Assembly (NCBI GenBank): GCA_000328365.1
Contig: KB294182.1
Span: forward strand, 138,267 to 202,266
Length of the DNA: 64,000 bases
Source: Capitella teleta
Lineage: Eukaryota > Annelida > Polychaeta > Capitellidae
Reading direction: 5' to 3'
The first letter of the stretch is position 1; each line of letters begins with the position of its first letter. The position numbers and the translations under genes are program-made. This document shows positions 38,094-50,551 of this stretch, one piece after another. The notes under the pieces are model-generated. The model was given only the letters and a program-made list of their open reading frames with translations. It had not been told where the DNA came from and ran no database searches.

Positions 38094-41000
38094 ACTTCAT
38101 TCTGTCATTCTTATCTTAGCAGTATTTATGTGTGCGTTGTCATTGCTTAGGAACATATGATTATTCGTCGATGAAGTACTATTATTATTTGCTCTTAGGC
38201 TTCCCGGCTTCACAACCTCGATGCCATAAGGATGGGTCGCTCGGCCTCACGACAATAGATCAACTCATAGGGGATAATTCCAAATCCTATAAATGATGAC
38301 GCCAGCACATTGACATTAAGTAAATCATTTTTGCCAGAGGATTACCCAACTTTTATCAAAAGGACTTGCGTTCAGACGGAAAAGACACACAAGATGGTTG
38401 TTTCTCTGAGATGGAGCGAAGATCCATTGGAATCGAGTGAAAGCAGATCCTGCTGTGCGATCAATCTTCTTTCGTTGAGCTTTCATCGAAGCAGGCTGAA
38501 CAAACTACCCTCTTCCTGTGCATTGATAACTCCGTGGTTTTACTCCGCCTTTGTTTGTGCTTCCTTCATCGCCATGTAAAGAAATCGGGGGTGACTCAAA
38601 CACACCACATTGAGAGAACAAACAAAACAAACCAACCAACTATACCAGCCAAGCATAATGCATAATATTATGACAATAGTATCAGCATCTCTTTGCTGTA
38701 TCAGTTTATGCAATCAAAAAGATGCAGTTCATTAATATTACAGGTGTTAGTTAAATGACATTCCCGAACAGCATTTGTACACTTGAATTAGCAAGCATTT
38801 TCCGGAAAGCCTCAATGTTTGTAATTTTAATAATGACATTATAATTGTGCAACTTTTTCATTGAAGATTTAATTCGAAATGGTAAACAAATAAATATGAA
38901 ATATAAAACGAAGAAAACGTAAAGAAAGCTCTACTTGGCTGCAGGATAAGGTTTTTCAGCCTTTCACGATTATTTGCTATTGATCTCAATTCGCTTTAGT
39001 TCCAGGTTTTAACTCATCTCGTTATAATCACATTTTGTGATAAGCGCCTAGAGGTTCATCCTCATCTTCTTATGTTTCTACCAAACATTCAGAGTAAATA
39101 AACAATTATGACGCAGCTTTTCCCCTCTCGTTGCTCTGCTCTTAGTTTTGTTAAATACTCCACCCTACTTTCTCCGCCTTTACTATAGATATGTCTGTCT
39201 CCCTTCTCCCTCTTGTTGAAATTAATCAATTTAAAGTTGAAATAATCAAAACGCCACCCCTGAAAACGACCGCAAACAAAAATCTAAGGCCTCTGGGATA
39301 TCCTACAGAAAGTAAACTTTTGAATTTCTTCTATTCTGCATTAAACCTTATTTCATTTTGCCATCAGGCATTAAGCAACACGTACTTCCCCTGCACTCAA
39401 ATTCATCCTTTCTAGATGAAACCATGGCATATTATATCAGAATGTGATATCAATCATATGTCATATCAGAGCAAATTGAACAAAACTAAATATGTCTCTC
39501 AATGTAAGGAAATTTCCAATTACGTGATGACACGATGTTCTATTTGTACTCCGAGGAACAACATACTTCCTCCTCCGCGACAATTATCTTAAGCTTATCT
39601 TGTGTACTTCTGTATTAATAAAGATACTGTCATATTATTTAATGCTAAACTACAAAAGTGTCCAAAAGCACAGCTTAGACACACAAATCTAGTTTTATTG
39701 CAATTGACTGCATTGATGAGCGATGGAGTTCACCAAGGATGGTTTAAACTCGAGTCTTCCGCTGCAAAAAAAAACAAAAAACAAAACCACAAACACTAGT
39801 TCTGTAGACTAACTAACATCGAAAGACACGCGCTGCCTGGAAACGCTCACAGAATCCCTCATCAGGAAGGAGTGGTGGGAGAATAATTTTGTGTTCAGCA
39901 CATGTGAATGCCGCACACGTGAGGGCGTTCAGATCAAATTGACCAATCTTTTGATCATCTGTTTGACATGAATAATAGTGTGAAATAAGGAAAGCAATCA
40001 TTTAACCGCAGGCATTCCTGTCTGATCGTTCTCATACGTCTCTCTCTCGTCTGTGAAGTCTTCCAAGTAACACAAATCGACAGTTCTATGCCGTTTGCTA
40101 TGTCGAACGATTAATATCCACAGCCCCCGGGTGAATTCATTGCCATCAATCTATGGACTCCGAAATGCAATCTCTCAACGGGAATTGATGTAGCACGTGA
40201 TAAAATTTGATCCCACTATAAAATAATATTATAATCCCTAATGTTACCCTCGTTTGTCATTCCACATCGCCTGCCACTCCACGGATATGCTAGCTGCTCT
40301 CTTGTCTTCGAACAAAGACAGGGATTAAGTACTGACTGACAACTGATGAAGATGAGCTCGATAAGACCCGTCGTCATTCTGTATATAATTACAGAAACAG
40401 TGATAAAACAAGCAGCCCAGTGGAACGACACCAGGTTGATTGTCTCATTATATTACAGCAGAGTTTTGTTGTTGCCTCCCACGACCATAAAAGAGACATC
40501 GCCGTCCTTCACAACCCAGCAATCAAGGTGCTCTGAAAATTCTACCTCCGCCATTGCCGCGTTTCACGACTTCCGGAGCTCTCTTTGATGAGTTCGGGAC
40601 ATTGTCCTGCGTGCAGTCTAAGCGCGGTATGTCATTCATGCAAGCACAGCTGCATGACGTCCTCTGACTGTTTGCCTCGGCTGGCTTCGCTCTTGACGAC
40701 TCAATCTCCCAGTGACACTTCAAAGATGTTCACGTGCCATCTTATTTACCCACAGTTAATTCGGGCTTTTCATCTGTTTCGCCAAAGATCCTTGTGTGAT
40801 AGAACAAAGCAGGCGCATCATTCCACGTGCACCCTGCCGTGCCTCACACTCAACTACTATATATCACGTGACACGGAGGTCCTTTAATGCTGTTCCCTCG
40901 TTGATCATTTCGTATTAGGTGCAATGCCTAGAGTAAGAGCGCTTCGACGACCGTAAACCCAGGCAGTCACGGGTCTCAGGCAAGGATTAAACCGAGCCAC

Positions 41001-44000
41001 AATTATCCCTGGGCGCTGACAACCCTGCGAAAGGCAATGTTTCTACCTTATCTCACGCTTCAGTTGGATCTAGACCTCTGGCCTCGTGATGCAGGGCGAG
41101 CCAGTAATGGGGGTTTAACAACTCCGCCTGCTCCAATACATCGACGTTGCATAGAGTGACCGCTCGCTGAGGTCATCCGGCATTTGTTCTGCATAACGAC
41201 GTACTTAACAGTCCCGTTCAAATGTAATTGTCAATACCCTCAACGGTAGAGGTCGTAATGGCTAAGTGCCCAATGACTTATTTGTTTGGTTGTCGTCTTA
41301 TCAAGTTCAAAATGTCATAAAATGCGATAAATATATTGTAAATAGTAGTTTCTACGTTGTAGAGCGGGTATGTCACTGCCAGTTTGAACAATGTCGGCAT
41401 TTAGTAGCCAGTTCCCTCTGCGATACACCCTCATTACCCCCAGCACTCCTTCATGCTGACAGCTTAATGACAACAAAGACCCGTTTAGCATCAGTGATGA
41501 CTTAAACAGTCACGGAATGTACCTCAAACTCCCAGTACAAATAGTGCTATGAACTTTCGTTGGACGTCGTTAAGACAATCAGCTTTGTGCAGCGGGAGAT
41601 GTGGAGTTTCTGATGTGTGTTTTTATTACAATGCACGTGCGAGGTTATTATCTCAGCTGGTTAACTGGATTTGGGTGTGGTCCAGTTGGGTAAGCATCAC
41701 GCTCTGCCAAAATGGACATCGGTCATGATTCATATACGAGTAAAACAGATACCTGATTCATATCACACGCGGACGCAAGAATAAAACTTCAAACGTTTAA
41801 ATGTCTTCTTCTCTTTCTTCTTCTCCGTCTTCCGTTTGATTAATTGGTTCATACTCAAATTACACGATCGTGTTAAACCAAACTTGGCGTGGTGAAGTAA
41901 ATCGAGTGGTGGGCGGATATAAATTGAATACATTTCACGATTCAACACTCTTAATATGTCGTCAAGGGTACTCACTTTTTGGACAACATTCTCAATTTCA
42001 GCTGCTTCATCATTTAGGCATCACGAAGCGCCATAATTTCCCCACTCCCTTCATAAAGCATTAACCCCGTGACCTTCCGTCAATCTTAGCTAACAGGCTC
42101 TCTGATTGGATTCGTAGGCAAATGACGCCAGGGATTGATTGGATAACATCGTCTTGTGGCGTTCATGTGCTTCGTCGCCCAGTGTACCCCCGCAGGGCAG
42201 CAATAACCATCAGGTTTTGCGGACGGTCAGATTAAGGATTAAGGATTATGATTGAGGATTAAGTGATGTAGTATTGGTTACACGCCGTGCATGTATGAGG
42301 TGATAAGCCAATGAAGGCTATACATAGGTTCAAATAGGTTAGTTCGATGCTATAAACTATTGATTAGTTCCTATACATAGCACCAAGGGCAGATGTCACT
42401 TTAACAAAATTGACATGTTGCCCATAATTATAATACTTTCTATAATGGTTTGGTCGACCTTATCTGGGGGTTTATGTCCTCCTATGCATGAGGGTGGATA
42501 GAGATCCGTGCTTTGGGGAGGTCGGTGTTGTTCATTTCGTACGGCACTAAAATGGACCCAAGTACAACCTTAAAAGTGGGCAACACAATCCGAAGCCCAC
42601 GGCAAGCGACATTAACAAGCTTCCACCTCCTAATTGATAAAACCCATTACAGCTCTGACGTAGCAGATTTCACTCGTGGATGTTGACTTCATCACAATAC
42701 GTGCACTGGTCAACATGCTGTGATGCTTTCATAAACATGAAATTAGTTTGCTCACAGCTAAGGGATATATAGTATAGTGATCTAAATCCTTGGTTGTGGA
42801 CTACGTACATGTATCGTACTGATAAGGGCGTTCTATACCAGATAGATGTGAAATAAACAGCTGTCCGGCTTACGTGAAAGCAACCAACACGAATTATTTC
42901 ATTTTCGTTCAACATCCAATATGGCATTCTGGAGATGTCCAACCACAAGGCAAAGGGCATCTCCCAGAATCGAAATCCAAATGGTTTCATGTCAACTTTG
43001 CATTGTATTGCATCATAAACGCCATTCCAAATAAAACATAATTCAATCGTCACCATTTCTCGCTCGTTGGGCGATTCGATTTGTGTTCTGAGGATGGAAG
43101 AAGAAACATATTTTGCCAGAGACTCTATATGCTTGTGAGATGTACAAATAATTATAAATCGACTAATTTTATATGTCAATAAAAATCCCAATAAGCAGGT
43201 TAAAAGGATTGATTTAAAATTCATTTAAGTCCTCTGGACGCTTTTATAGAACTGCGATAATTTTCCTTCGCTTTTTCTTTTTGGCACTCAGCATAAATTA
43301 AAAACAACTCTATTCTGCCCATATTAGGCTTTGTTTCATAAATTAGCAGGACTAATCAAGCAATATGAATGACATTTTTCAATTGAAGCAATGAAGAATT
43401 CCCCTTGGGCCCCTCAAAGCTCGAAGAGGTTCATTTGCATATTAGGTCAGGGTCAACAGTAGTCCAGTCAAAATAAGATTCAAGGTAGACATAATTGCAA
43501 CACAAACGGTTTTAATGGAAGATCATGTCGGGTAGCACTCTAATTAACATACTAAAAGTCTAAGTGAATCGTAATTGTAGGACATGATCAAAATCGTTAA
43601 TTATTTATTTAGGTCAAGCTATAAATATTTACGTGAACATAGTCATATAGCATATCAAAATAAAGGAAATCAAAATTAACACCAAATATGAGCATAATTA
43701 GATTTGAGAAAAATGCATCTGTAACTTTTTCGGTAACGTGTTACTAATTAACATTGCGGAAATGTGCGGCCGGAGAAAATTTTAGTCAATGTTGTCATGC
43801 AATATATCAATATATTTTATTGAAAGCTGAGTGCAATTTAAATGTTTATTCATTTATAAAACTCAAGTTGTGGAATGTCCTTGTATGGGAACATACTAGT
43901 ATCAAATTGTATTTTTATTACTCAATTCCACATTGCGATTCATGAACAATAAATACCGTAGCTATTGAATATTGCTTGGAGTACCCTTACCAGATTACAT

Positions 44001-44169
44001 ATTACAATAGATGTGTGATTTTTGGCAATGGAAACCACACAAACAATAATATACAACACTATATATGCTCAGTGCCAAACAATATATTATGTATATTGTT
44101 TCAAACAATATTTTCATCATTATCATCACCTCATTCGGGCGTTCGAACCGCTTGATCGACGAAATATAT
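38094..44169. other. Non-coding stretch downstream of the secreted-protein gene
   Basis: Apart from the uncertain minus-strand frame at 42670-43224, only short frames without recognisable content are present. AT-rich tracts at 38700-39100 and 43250-44110 alternate with more balanced sequence at 40480-41120. I see no repeat, RNA gene or regulatory element I can name. Confidence 0.5.
42670..43224 (-). CDS. Uncertain 184-codon open frame with a hydrophobic N-terminus
   Basis: This is one of the longest uninterrupted frames in the window apart from the receptor and the LINEs. The predicted product opens with a hydrophobic stretch (about residues 5-27) that could be a signal peptide or anchor, followed by an aromatic-rich region with scattered cysteines. 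No domain is recognisable, no splice sites frame it convincingly, and the opposite strand also has an open stretch here. In 64 kb of AT-rich DNA read in six frames, one such frame can occur by chance, so I rate it more likely spurious than real. Confidence 0.2.
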   Translation of the reverse strand: MNFKSILLTCLLGFLLTYKISRFIIICTSHKHIESLAKYVSSSILRTQIESPNEREMVTIELCFIWNGVYDAIQCKVDMKPFGFRFWEMPFALWLDISRMPYWMLNENEIIRVGCFHVSRTAVYFTSIWYRTPLSVRYMYVVHNQGFRSLYYISLSCEQTNFMFMKASQHVDQCTYCDEVNIHE

Positions 44170-44890
44170 CTCAGGCTATAGAGAGCTTTTCAACCCATGA
44201 TTCTTCTAACTGCAACAAGCCGAACTGTGCGCTCATTTGTACAAACATTCGACCACGGATAGCAAAAATTCAGGCGCAGGACTGCTGTCGGTCACTAGGA
44301 ATCTTCAATCTTCCAGCCCCACTCTGAAGCATCTCCGTGCATCCCCGTCATTCCTGTCATTGGAGGTTATGCGGATGCTATGGAATTCTGCCACTGAAGT
44401 TGTGAGCGGCAAACACTGCGGGCGTACAAGGGAGGTACTGGAGGAGACTTTGAAGCAAAACTGTTCTTCATGCCTGGTTGCTTTGATATCATCTCCAGGC
44501 TGCCCGCAATAAAGTGTAACAAGAGCTTCCCCAGCAGAGCAGACATCAGACTTCAGAGAATAACACCTCAGCCAATCACCGAGTGTTTGGTGTGCCGCGA
44601 TGACTTTAATAAATGCCCCCTTTACTATGCCATAAAGTGCTGAGGTCCTATCACAACCAAGAATTGCATGGCAGAAGTCGGACAAGCTATCTCTAGACAT
44701 CCATTCCCAATGATTTTTGGATTGTCTGTATTTGCCATGCCCTGAAGACGTCCTTGGTAGGTTGGCTGACAGTTTGCCGATATAGGTTGAATGGGATTGG
44801 TGATGGAGGGATTAATGTGATGACATAGCAGCACCATTATAAGTCGTTGTCTTTGTCGATTACTGTGACATCCGTAATGATCCGTCAGCA
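44170..44890 (-). mobile_element. Decayed fragment of a repeat-borne protein family (GCDTTS-type)
   Basis: The minus strand encodes the recognisable string CHAILGCDRTSALYGIVKG, then a LVTLYCGQPGDD region, a KVSSSTSLVRPQCLP motif and a degraded cysteine-rich tail. In this order they match a multicopy protein family found scattered in many invertebrate genomes, with consensus HA..GCDTTS..FGIGKG, AGE..L..LYGG, V.PQ.LPPTSAAA..HSLRVY and a CxC-rich C-terminus. The GCDTTS..GIGKG part resembles the helix-hairpin region of FEN1/PIN-type nucleases. Which mobile element carries it is not known to me. The copy is fragmentary, interrupted in several places and clearly old. I treat it as a fossil. Confidence 0.6.
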
Positions 44891-45242
44891 TTAATTCTGT
44901 TTGGCTATTTGACAAATTGTCAGCATCAATTTTGAATGCTTCAGGTCAATGAGTGAATGAGAATTTGATCGTGTGTTCAATCGAGCGTACAATTGGTTTT
45001 ATTTATAAAATGAGGATATGGTTTTTGTATTTTATTATTTTATTATGTGGAAAATATATCGGGATTAGTTTGTGTGAGTTTGAGGCTGGCGTTAGCGTTC
45101 TTAATTGCCAAATTACGCAAATTTCAACGAGCGTCTGGAATTGAGCGCTGCATTAATGATCATTTCACTTAACTTCCAGTTAAATATACGGATATATCTC
45201 CGTCTGTATATGAGAATATTCAAACGGCAGTCTGTCTATGGT
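44891..45242. other. Short unassigned spacer
   Basis: About 350 bp between the fossil repeat-protein fragment and the LINE. It is AT-rich and nothing in it is recognisable. Confidence 0.5.
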
Positions 45243-46300
45243 TATTTATTTATTTTATATATTTTTTTAAATTCATGCCATAAAAACGACAACGGTGAAT
45301 AATAAAAGGCATGGCCCACAAAAAATTATTCACACCAAAAGTTAATTTGCTAAAAATAATTATAATGAGAATGAATAAAAGTGATAAAAACGTAAAATTG
45401 TATTGTCATGTGAATTAAAAACGGTCAAGTGAAATGATAAAAGCCAGAACATCTACAAAATGACGTCATGGTGCAAGAGTTAAAAGCATTAAAATGATGA
45501 TCTAATTTATAAAAATTAAAATCAAGTAAACGATGTTTAAAAATAAAAATAGTAGGTGAGTCTCTAATATTAATCGGTAAAATATTCCATAAGTGACAAA
45601 CACGGTTAAAAAAAAAAAGAAGATTTAAAAGTCTCAGTTCTTACATTATGTTCAAATAGAAGCAAACCATTGTTAGAGGATCTAAAAATACGCGTATTGT
45701 CTAAAAATTTGATTTCATCGCTGAAATCAACATTGATATGACCTTTAAAATATTTAAAAATAAACATAAGATCAATAAATTCTCTCCGATAAGATAAGGG
45801 TAAAATATGAAGTTCATTTAAGCGACTAGAATAAGACATTTCGTTAAAATCATTACATATATATTTAGTCATTGACCTCTGGACAGATTCAATTAAGTTA
45901 ATATCTCGCTTTGTTGAGGGTGACCATACTTGAGAGCTGCATTCTAAAATGGGGCGTGCAAGAGATTTAAAAAGTTGGAGCTTAACCTTCTGTGGAGCAT
46001 GATAGCCGACTGAGCGTTTTATCATGCCACAAACACGATTACATTTAGCGATGAGTGAATCAATATGTGAGGTAAAAGAAAGATTGTGATTAAAAACAAC
46101 ACCTAAATCTTTAAACTGTCCAACACGCTCTAAAATAACTCCATCGAGATTGTAATTAAAATTGACAGGAGTGTGAGATCGAGTGATCGATAAAAGTTTA
46201 CATTTAAAAGGATTGAAAAGCATGCCCCAGGTTTTGCTCCAATTTTAAAGTTCGTTTAAATCTTTCTGTAAAAGTTCACAATTTTGATGATAATTGATGG
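45243..46300 (-). mobile_element. CR1-like non-LTR retrotransposon, 5'-truncated (copy A)
   Basis: The minus strand encodes the C-terminal end of a LINE ORF2, after the catalytic palm: FNPFKCKLLSITRSHTPV, LDGVILERVGQFKDLGVV, an SLARPILECSSQVWSPSTK segment and LPLSYRREFIDLMFIFKY. These are standard for the CR1/jockey-type reverse transcriptase thumb. The main frame is 45606-46223. It breaks at a long T run, after which FNRVCHLWNILP continues in another frame. The 3' end carries a short TTTATTTATT-type tail. It ends near 46300, where similarity to copy B (55771-57560) stops, so the insert is strongly 5'-truncated, as target-primed reverse transcription commonly produces. It is dead. Confidence 0.9.
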
Positions 46301-49300
46301 ACTATACGATTATAACTGCTTCAGCAGCCCATCACGATACCCAAAACAATTCAGTTTATCGCCTTATCGAGGAAATAAAGCTAGATTCTTGACAAGACGG
46401 CTGTTACTTTTGGCAAATTTGTGAGCCTTGATTCCAGTTCGATCACTGAGCTTGATTTTCCTGATAAGTTATATCAGAGTAGGGGTCTATGGGATGTCAA
46501 GATACGCTAGTCTTTCGATGAAGGTGTACGTGACATTAGTACGTTGACTGCGAACCTAAATAGGTCTTAACTTGTTGAAAAACAACGAAAGTTTGAGGGA
46601 TATTAATACCCCTGAGGGCTCACGTGACTAACTCCGTGCCTGTGATGAGTCTGCGGCTCAACCAATGATTGATCGCTGTCAATACGGCGACGACCAAGGC
46701 TCGAGCTTGCTCTCTACGATAAAACAAATTACCCCTTGAATAATTGTTATTTATTGTGACATCTCACAAACATTCCTGGTCCAATTTGATGAGACCTACG
46801 CCCAAATGTTCATAAAGACAGCGAGTAGTAAACAAGTACGGGCAATTAGTACATATAAGTATAGCAGAGAGATAGAGAAAGAGGGGAGGATGTGAGGAAG
46901 GCGTAATTGATTTAAATATTCGCTATGGAATAGAAGGGTGGCCAAGCAAATACTCGCTGCTCTATCCGATCTCGGCGCGGTACTACGTATACATTGGACG
47001 ACCCATCGTAACCCTCCATGCCAAAGAACCCATACAGTGATAGAGGTGCAAAGAGCATAGAATTATAAAGGAGTAATTCTGGGTAAAAGAGGGTTAAGGA
47101 TTATTCCTATCGAGTTTCTTTCGTCCGTCAACGCAATTTAGTATTTACTGTATAAATATCATTTGTATAAAGCAGACTCAATTCAAAGCTTGTCATCCTT
47201 TTACATGATTTAACTACCCAACTGTAAGCAAAAATTGATCACTCAATAGCTCTAAACAGATTTTTCTGTGGTGGTTTCAAATTGATTTCAAATTGCGCCG
47301 CCCAATTATAAACCGGGTTAAACAACAAGCCAGTCCCTTTTCCTATAGTTTTAATTGAGGTTGCCGATTTGTATTACTTCGATCAGATTGCACGTGGAGC
47401 ATATTATGACAGAGGCAAACATTAGATATAAAAGGCGTGTTTGATCAGCATAAGAACATCCAATATACCTGCATCAAAGGGATTACCCACATTGCATGAG
47501 GTAAATTTGCAGTGGGATCTCTACATCAGTTGATGCATATCGAAGCCCCTAATCAATATTAGATCATTGACTGTCGACATTTTTGCATCGGGAGTCATTG
47601 GCAGGGCATAGCACATAGGTATAAAGGACCGAGACATTGAGTGCCATAATTATCTCATCTGAGAGATAAAGAGAATTGATCCAAAGGCGTCGATAAAAAT
47701 CAATGAACGCTTCACTTGGTTTGTCCAAAATATTGAAGGCATCATCTCCCACGACCTACATCTCATGCTTCCACAACACGCCAATTTCTCAAGCCCCTCG
47801 GTGATTATCCGCTGGAAGGTCACTGTGTAGGAGCAGGGTCATGCTGTCTAATGCATACGCTGATTTTCTTGTCCTGTTTTTCGGCAAAAACTCCTAAAAT
47901 TCCTCTCCACAGTTTGAGTTCAAGCAGGGAAATTTTGCCAGATTTGAAGCGTGCAAAAAGTGCAGCTTCTGCTGATCCTCTGACACCATTGCAAAATGCA
48001 TTATTCAATGCGTTTTAGGCATTAGGCGAGGTGTTTAAGAAGGCTTTTTAGGCGTAATTGGCGGAGACGGACGTGGCCTTGTTCCGGACAGGAAGTACGG
48101 CTTTCCTCTGAAGGACAAACTGGCGATGGCTCCTGATACAACCCTCAAAGGACGCTGAGGTGTTCCTTCTACAAATGTCGCTCATTGAAGTTGTCCTTGA
48201 CTTCGTCGCAGAGCCACTCGTCTGTGCTGATTGTGGACAATGAACTCTAAAATGTTGCCATGCATAGCGCAATGATATTCCCTCTTACCTAGAAGTTCAA
48301 GTTTATCGATGTGTAAGATTTGCCCACGAATGCCATAGTCAAGGATTCTAGTGCAAGATATTTAGCAAAAGTGTACAATTAAATACACACAGAAAACTCC
48401 AAGACCGTTTTCGTATCATTAAGTGTTCCCCCGGGTTGTAACTGGGTGAGTACCCTTTTAGGGACAATGTTGTACCTATTTCCTTTCATTTTTCAATCAT
48501 GGGTATACGTATTTGAACCATCATCCAAGCTAGTTGCAAATATAAGCCTTCAACCAGAGGCACACACTTGAACCATCTACTAGAGGTACGTATTCAAACT
48601 TCAAAAACAGAGGTAGACTTTTGAACTTCATGATAGACAGTTTATACCTGAACCCTCTACTGGAGGAACGTATTTCAACCTCCAGATAGAGGTACACATT
48701 TAAAACTTTATTCAAAGGTACAACTTTATTCATTATTGTGTACTCAAAGCCACGTGCTTGCCAACGTCCTTATTTTGAGCTCAATATGACCTTCAACTGT
48801 TTGGTCTCGGATATTAAATTATATTTCAACATTTATTAATAAAAAACCCATCTCCTCGATTTCTGCTTTTCATGTAATTCTTTGTCACAATGAGACTCAT
48901 TAGCGCATGTTTTTTCCTTCATGGTGTATCAAATGAAATTAAATGCTGCATCGATATCACGAATCGAATTTCCTGTAATCGCATTCGTACTTTAACCTTT
49001 GCAGCCTGATTATAAAGGATCGGCATTGTGCCAGATTGAAATGTCAAAATTACCACCGTGTGTGTCCGGTTCCTTGCAGCTGGCGACAGAAGAGGAAAAG
49101 AATTGAAATATGTTTGATATATAAAACCTTCTATACTGGTATTAAAAGAGATAATAATTCTCGCAGATCCACAATTGATCGGTCTCACAGGAAGGGAAGG
49201 GAAATCCTACATTCATTAAATCAATGGCTAATTATTTATCTGACTGACACGCTCCATTGGTTTCCACGCCTCAGCGAAAAACTCAGAGGAGCGACTGAGT

Positions 49301-50551
49301 CGTATTCTGCTCTGCGTTGCATCTAAAGTCGCCCAAAGGTAAACTGAGTGGAAGGTAATTGCAGCTTCAATGTAACGTTATATGACTGACGTGATCTACC
49401 CAACTTACCCCAAACTGAGCTCTGCTGTTGGTCCAACACCAATCAGTTGAAGCGGCAGCCGCAAGATTACTGCACAATAAATCACAATCTACTTTTATGC
49501 ACAAATTATTTCTGTTACAATGCTAACACTATTTGAAACCCATAACATCATTAGCAAGGAACAGCTGATTGAGCTGCATTGATGTCAATCATTGGGGTGT
49601 GTTTTGTACGTCGGATTAGCCTGCTGTACTTCAGTGGTATAAGACTGGGAATTACCCATCATTATAGCTATTAATCGTGAGTAATTGCAGATATATACTC
49701 CTATGCCATGCTTTCTCTAAACTTCGCCTCCATGTGTGTTTTGTGTGAAGCTTTTACTGCGTATTGGCGTGAAGAAAACAGCTCTATACCAGTCAGTGTG
49801 CGCAAGTGATGGGGGTGATAATGAAGCCCCACAATGCGATTATGATACGACACCAACGAAGACAAAAGAACATCGTTCTTCATGAAAGGTGACATTGGGA
49901 ACATCGGGTGCCAAAGTGATAAATGGTGCGGGTCATAAAACGATCGCGCAGCCTTTGTCCGGGGCCTTGTTCTTGTGACGGCTTAGCACACCGAAGAGTG
50001 GAGATTGATCATTGCTGGATCAGCAGGAGGGGCCGCCAATTGCGCCATGATTTGGACGGACTAGACTTAGACTAAGAGGCAATCCTTTCAGTTGCTAGGG
50101 TTATTGGTCGAGGAGATATAATACAATATGGCAGGTAGGCTGAGCAAATTATCTGAACATAAAAGAGTGGTTTTGTACACTCTTCATTGTGGATTATGAA
50201 CACAGAGATGGGAAACATAATTTATTGTTCATTGGTTCGCTGCAACCAATTGACATCAAATTAGCTGGTAATTTTATTTTCAGGTTATCTACTGGCAATC
50301 ATTACAGACGGAAACGTAAATATAAATATTGGAAATTATAAATTTATAATTATAATTACATTATATTTTAATTTATAAAATTTATAATATCGTAATTATA
50401 AATTTTGGAAACTTGGCGTCTTGTAAATGTGGCACGCAAACATAAAGAGTATTCGGAGTCAGTGTATTGGCATTTTCATTCCTTTGTTGTTCATATAATC
50501 CACTGAAGAAGTAATCAGCAGCAACAATAACATCAAAAGATGTCGGCGTCG
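46301..50551. other. Non-coding stretch downstream of the GPCR
   Basis: No recognisable coding sequence; short minus-strand frames at 47564-48272 resemble nothing I know. It contains the 26-bp minisatellite at 48513-48732 and an AT-rich palindromic tract at about 50330-50405. On the minus strand AATAAA occurs near 50219-50224, about 330 bp past the receptor stop codon, and is a plausible poly(A) signal for it. Confidence 0.5.
48513..48732. repeat. Degenerate minisatellite with a unit of about 26 bp
   Basis: About eight imperfect units in tandem share a pattern of TTGAACC or TTCAACC, a variable middle, then AGAGGTAC and a short AT ending. Units range from about 25 to 36 bp and are well diverged, so the array is old. 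The unit length is not a multiple of three, and the minus-strand frame across it is not meaningful. Confidence 0.75.

Noticed and set aside
42870-43150. Plus-strand translation with a faint galectin-like stretch, antisense to the 184-codon frame
   Set aside because: The carbohydrate-binding residues expected of galectins are not present and the frame contains a stop.
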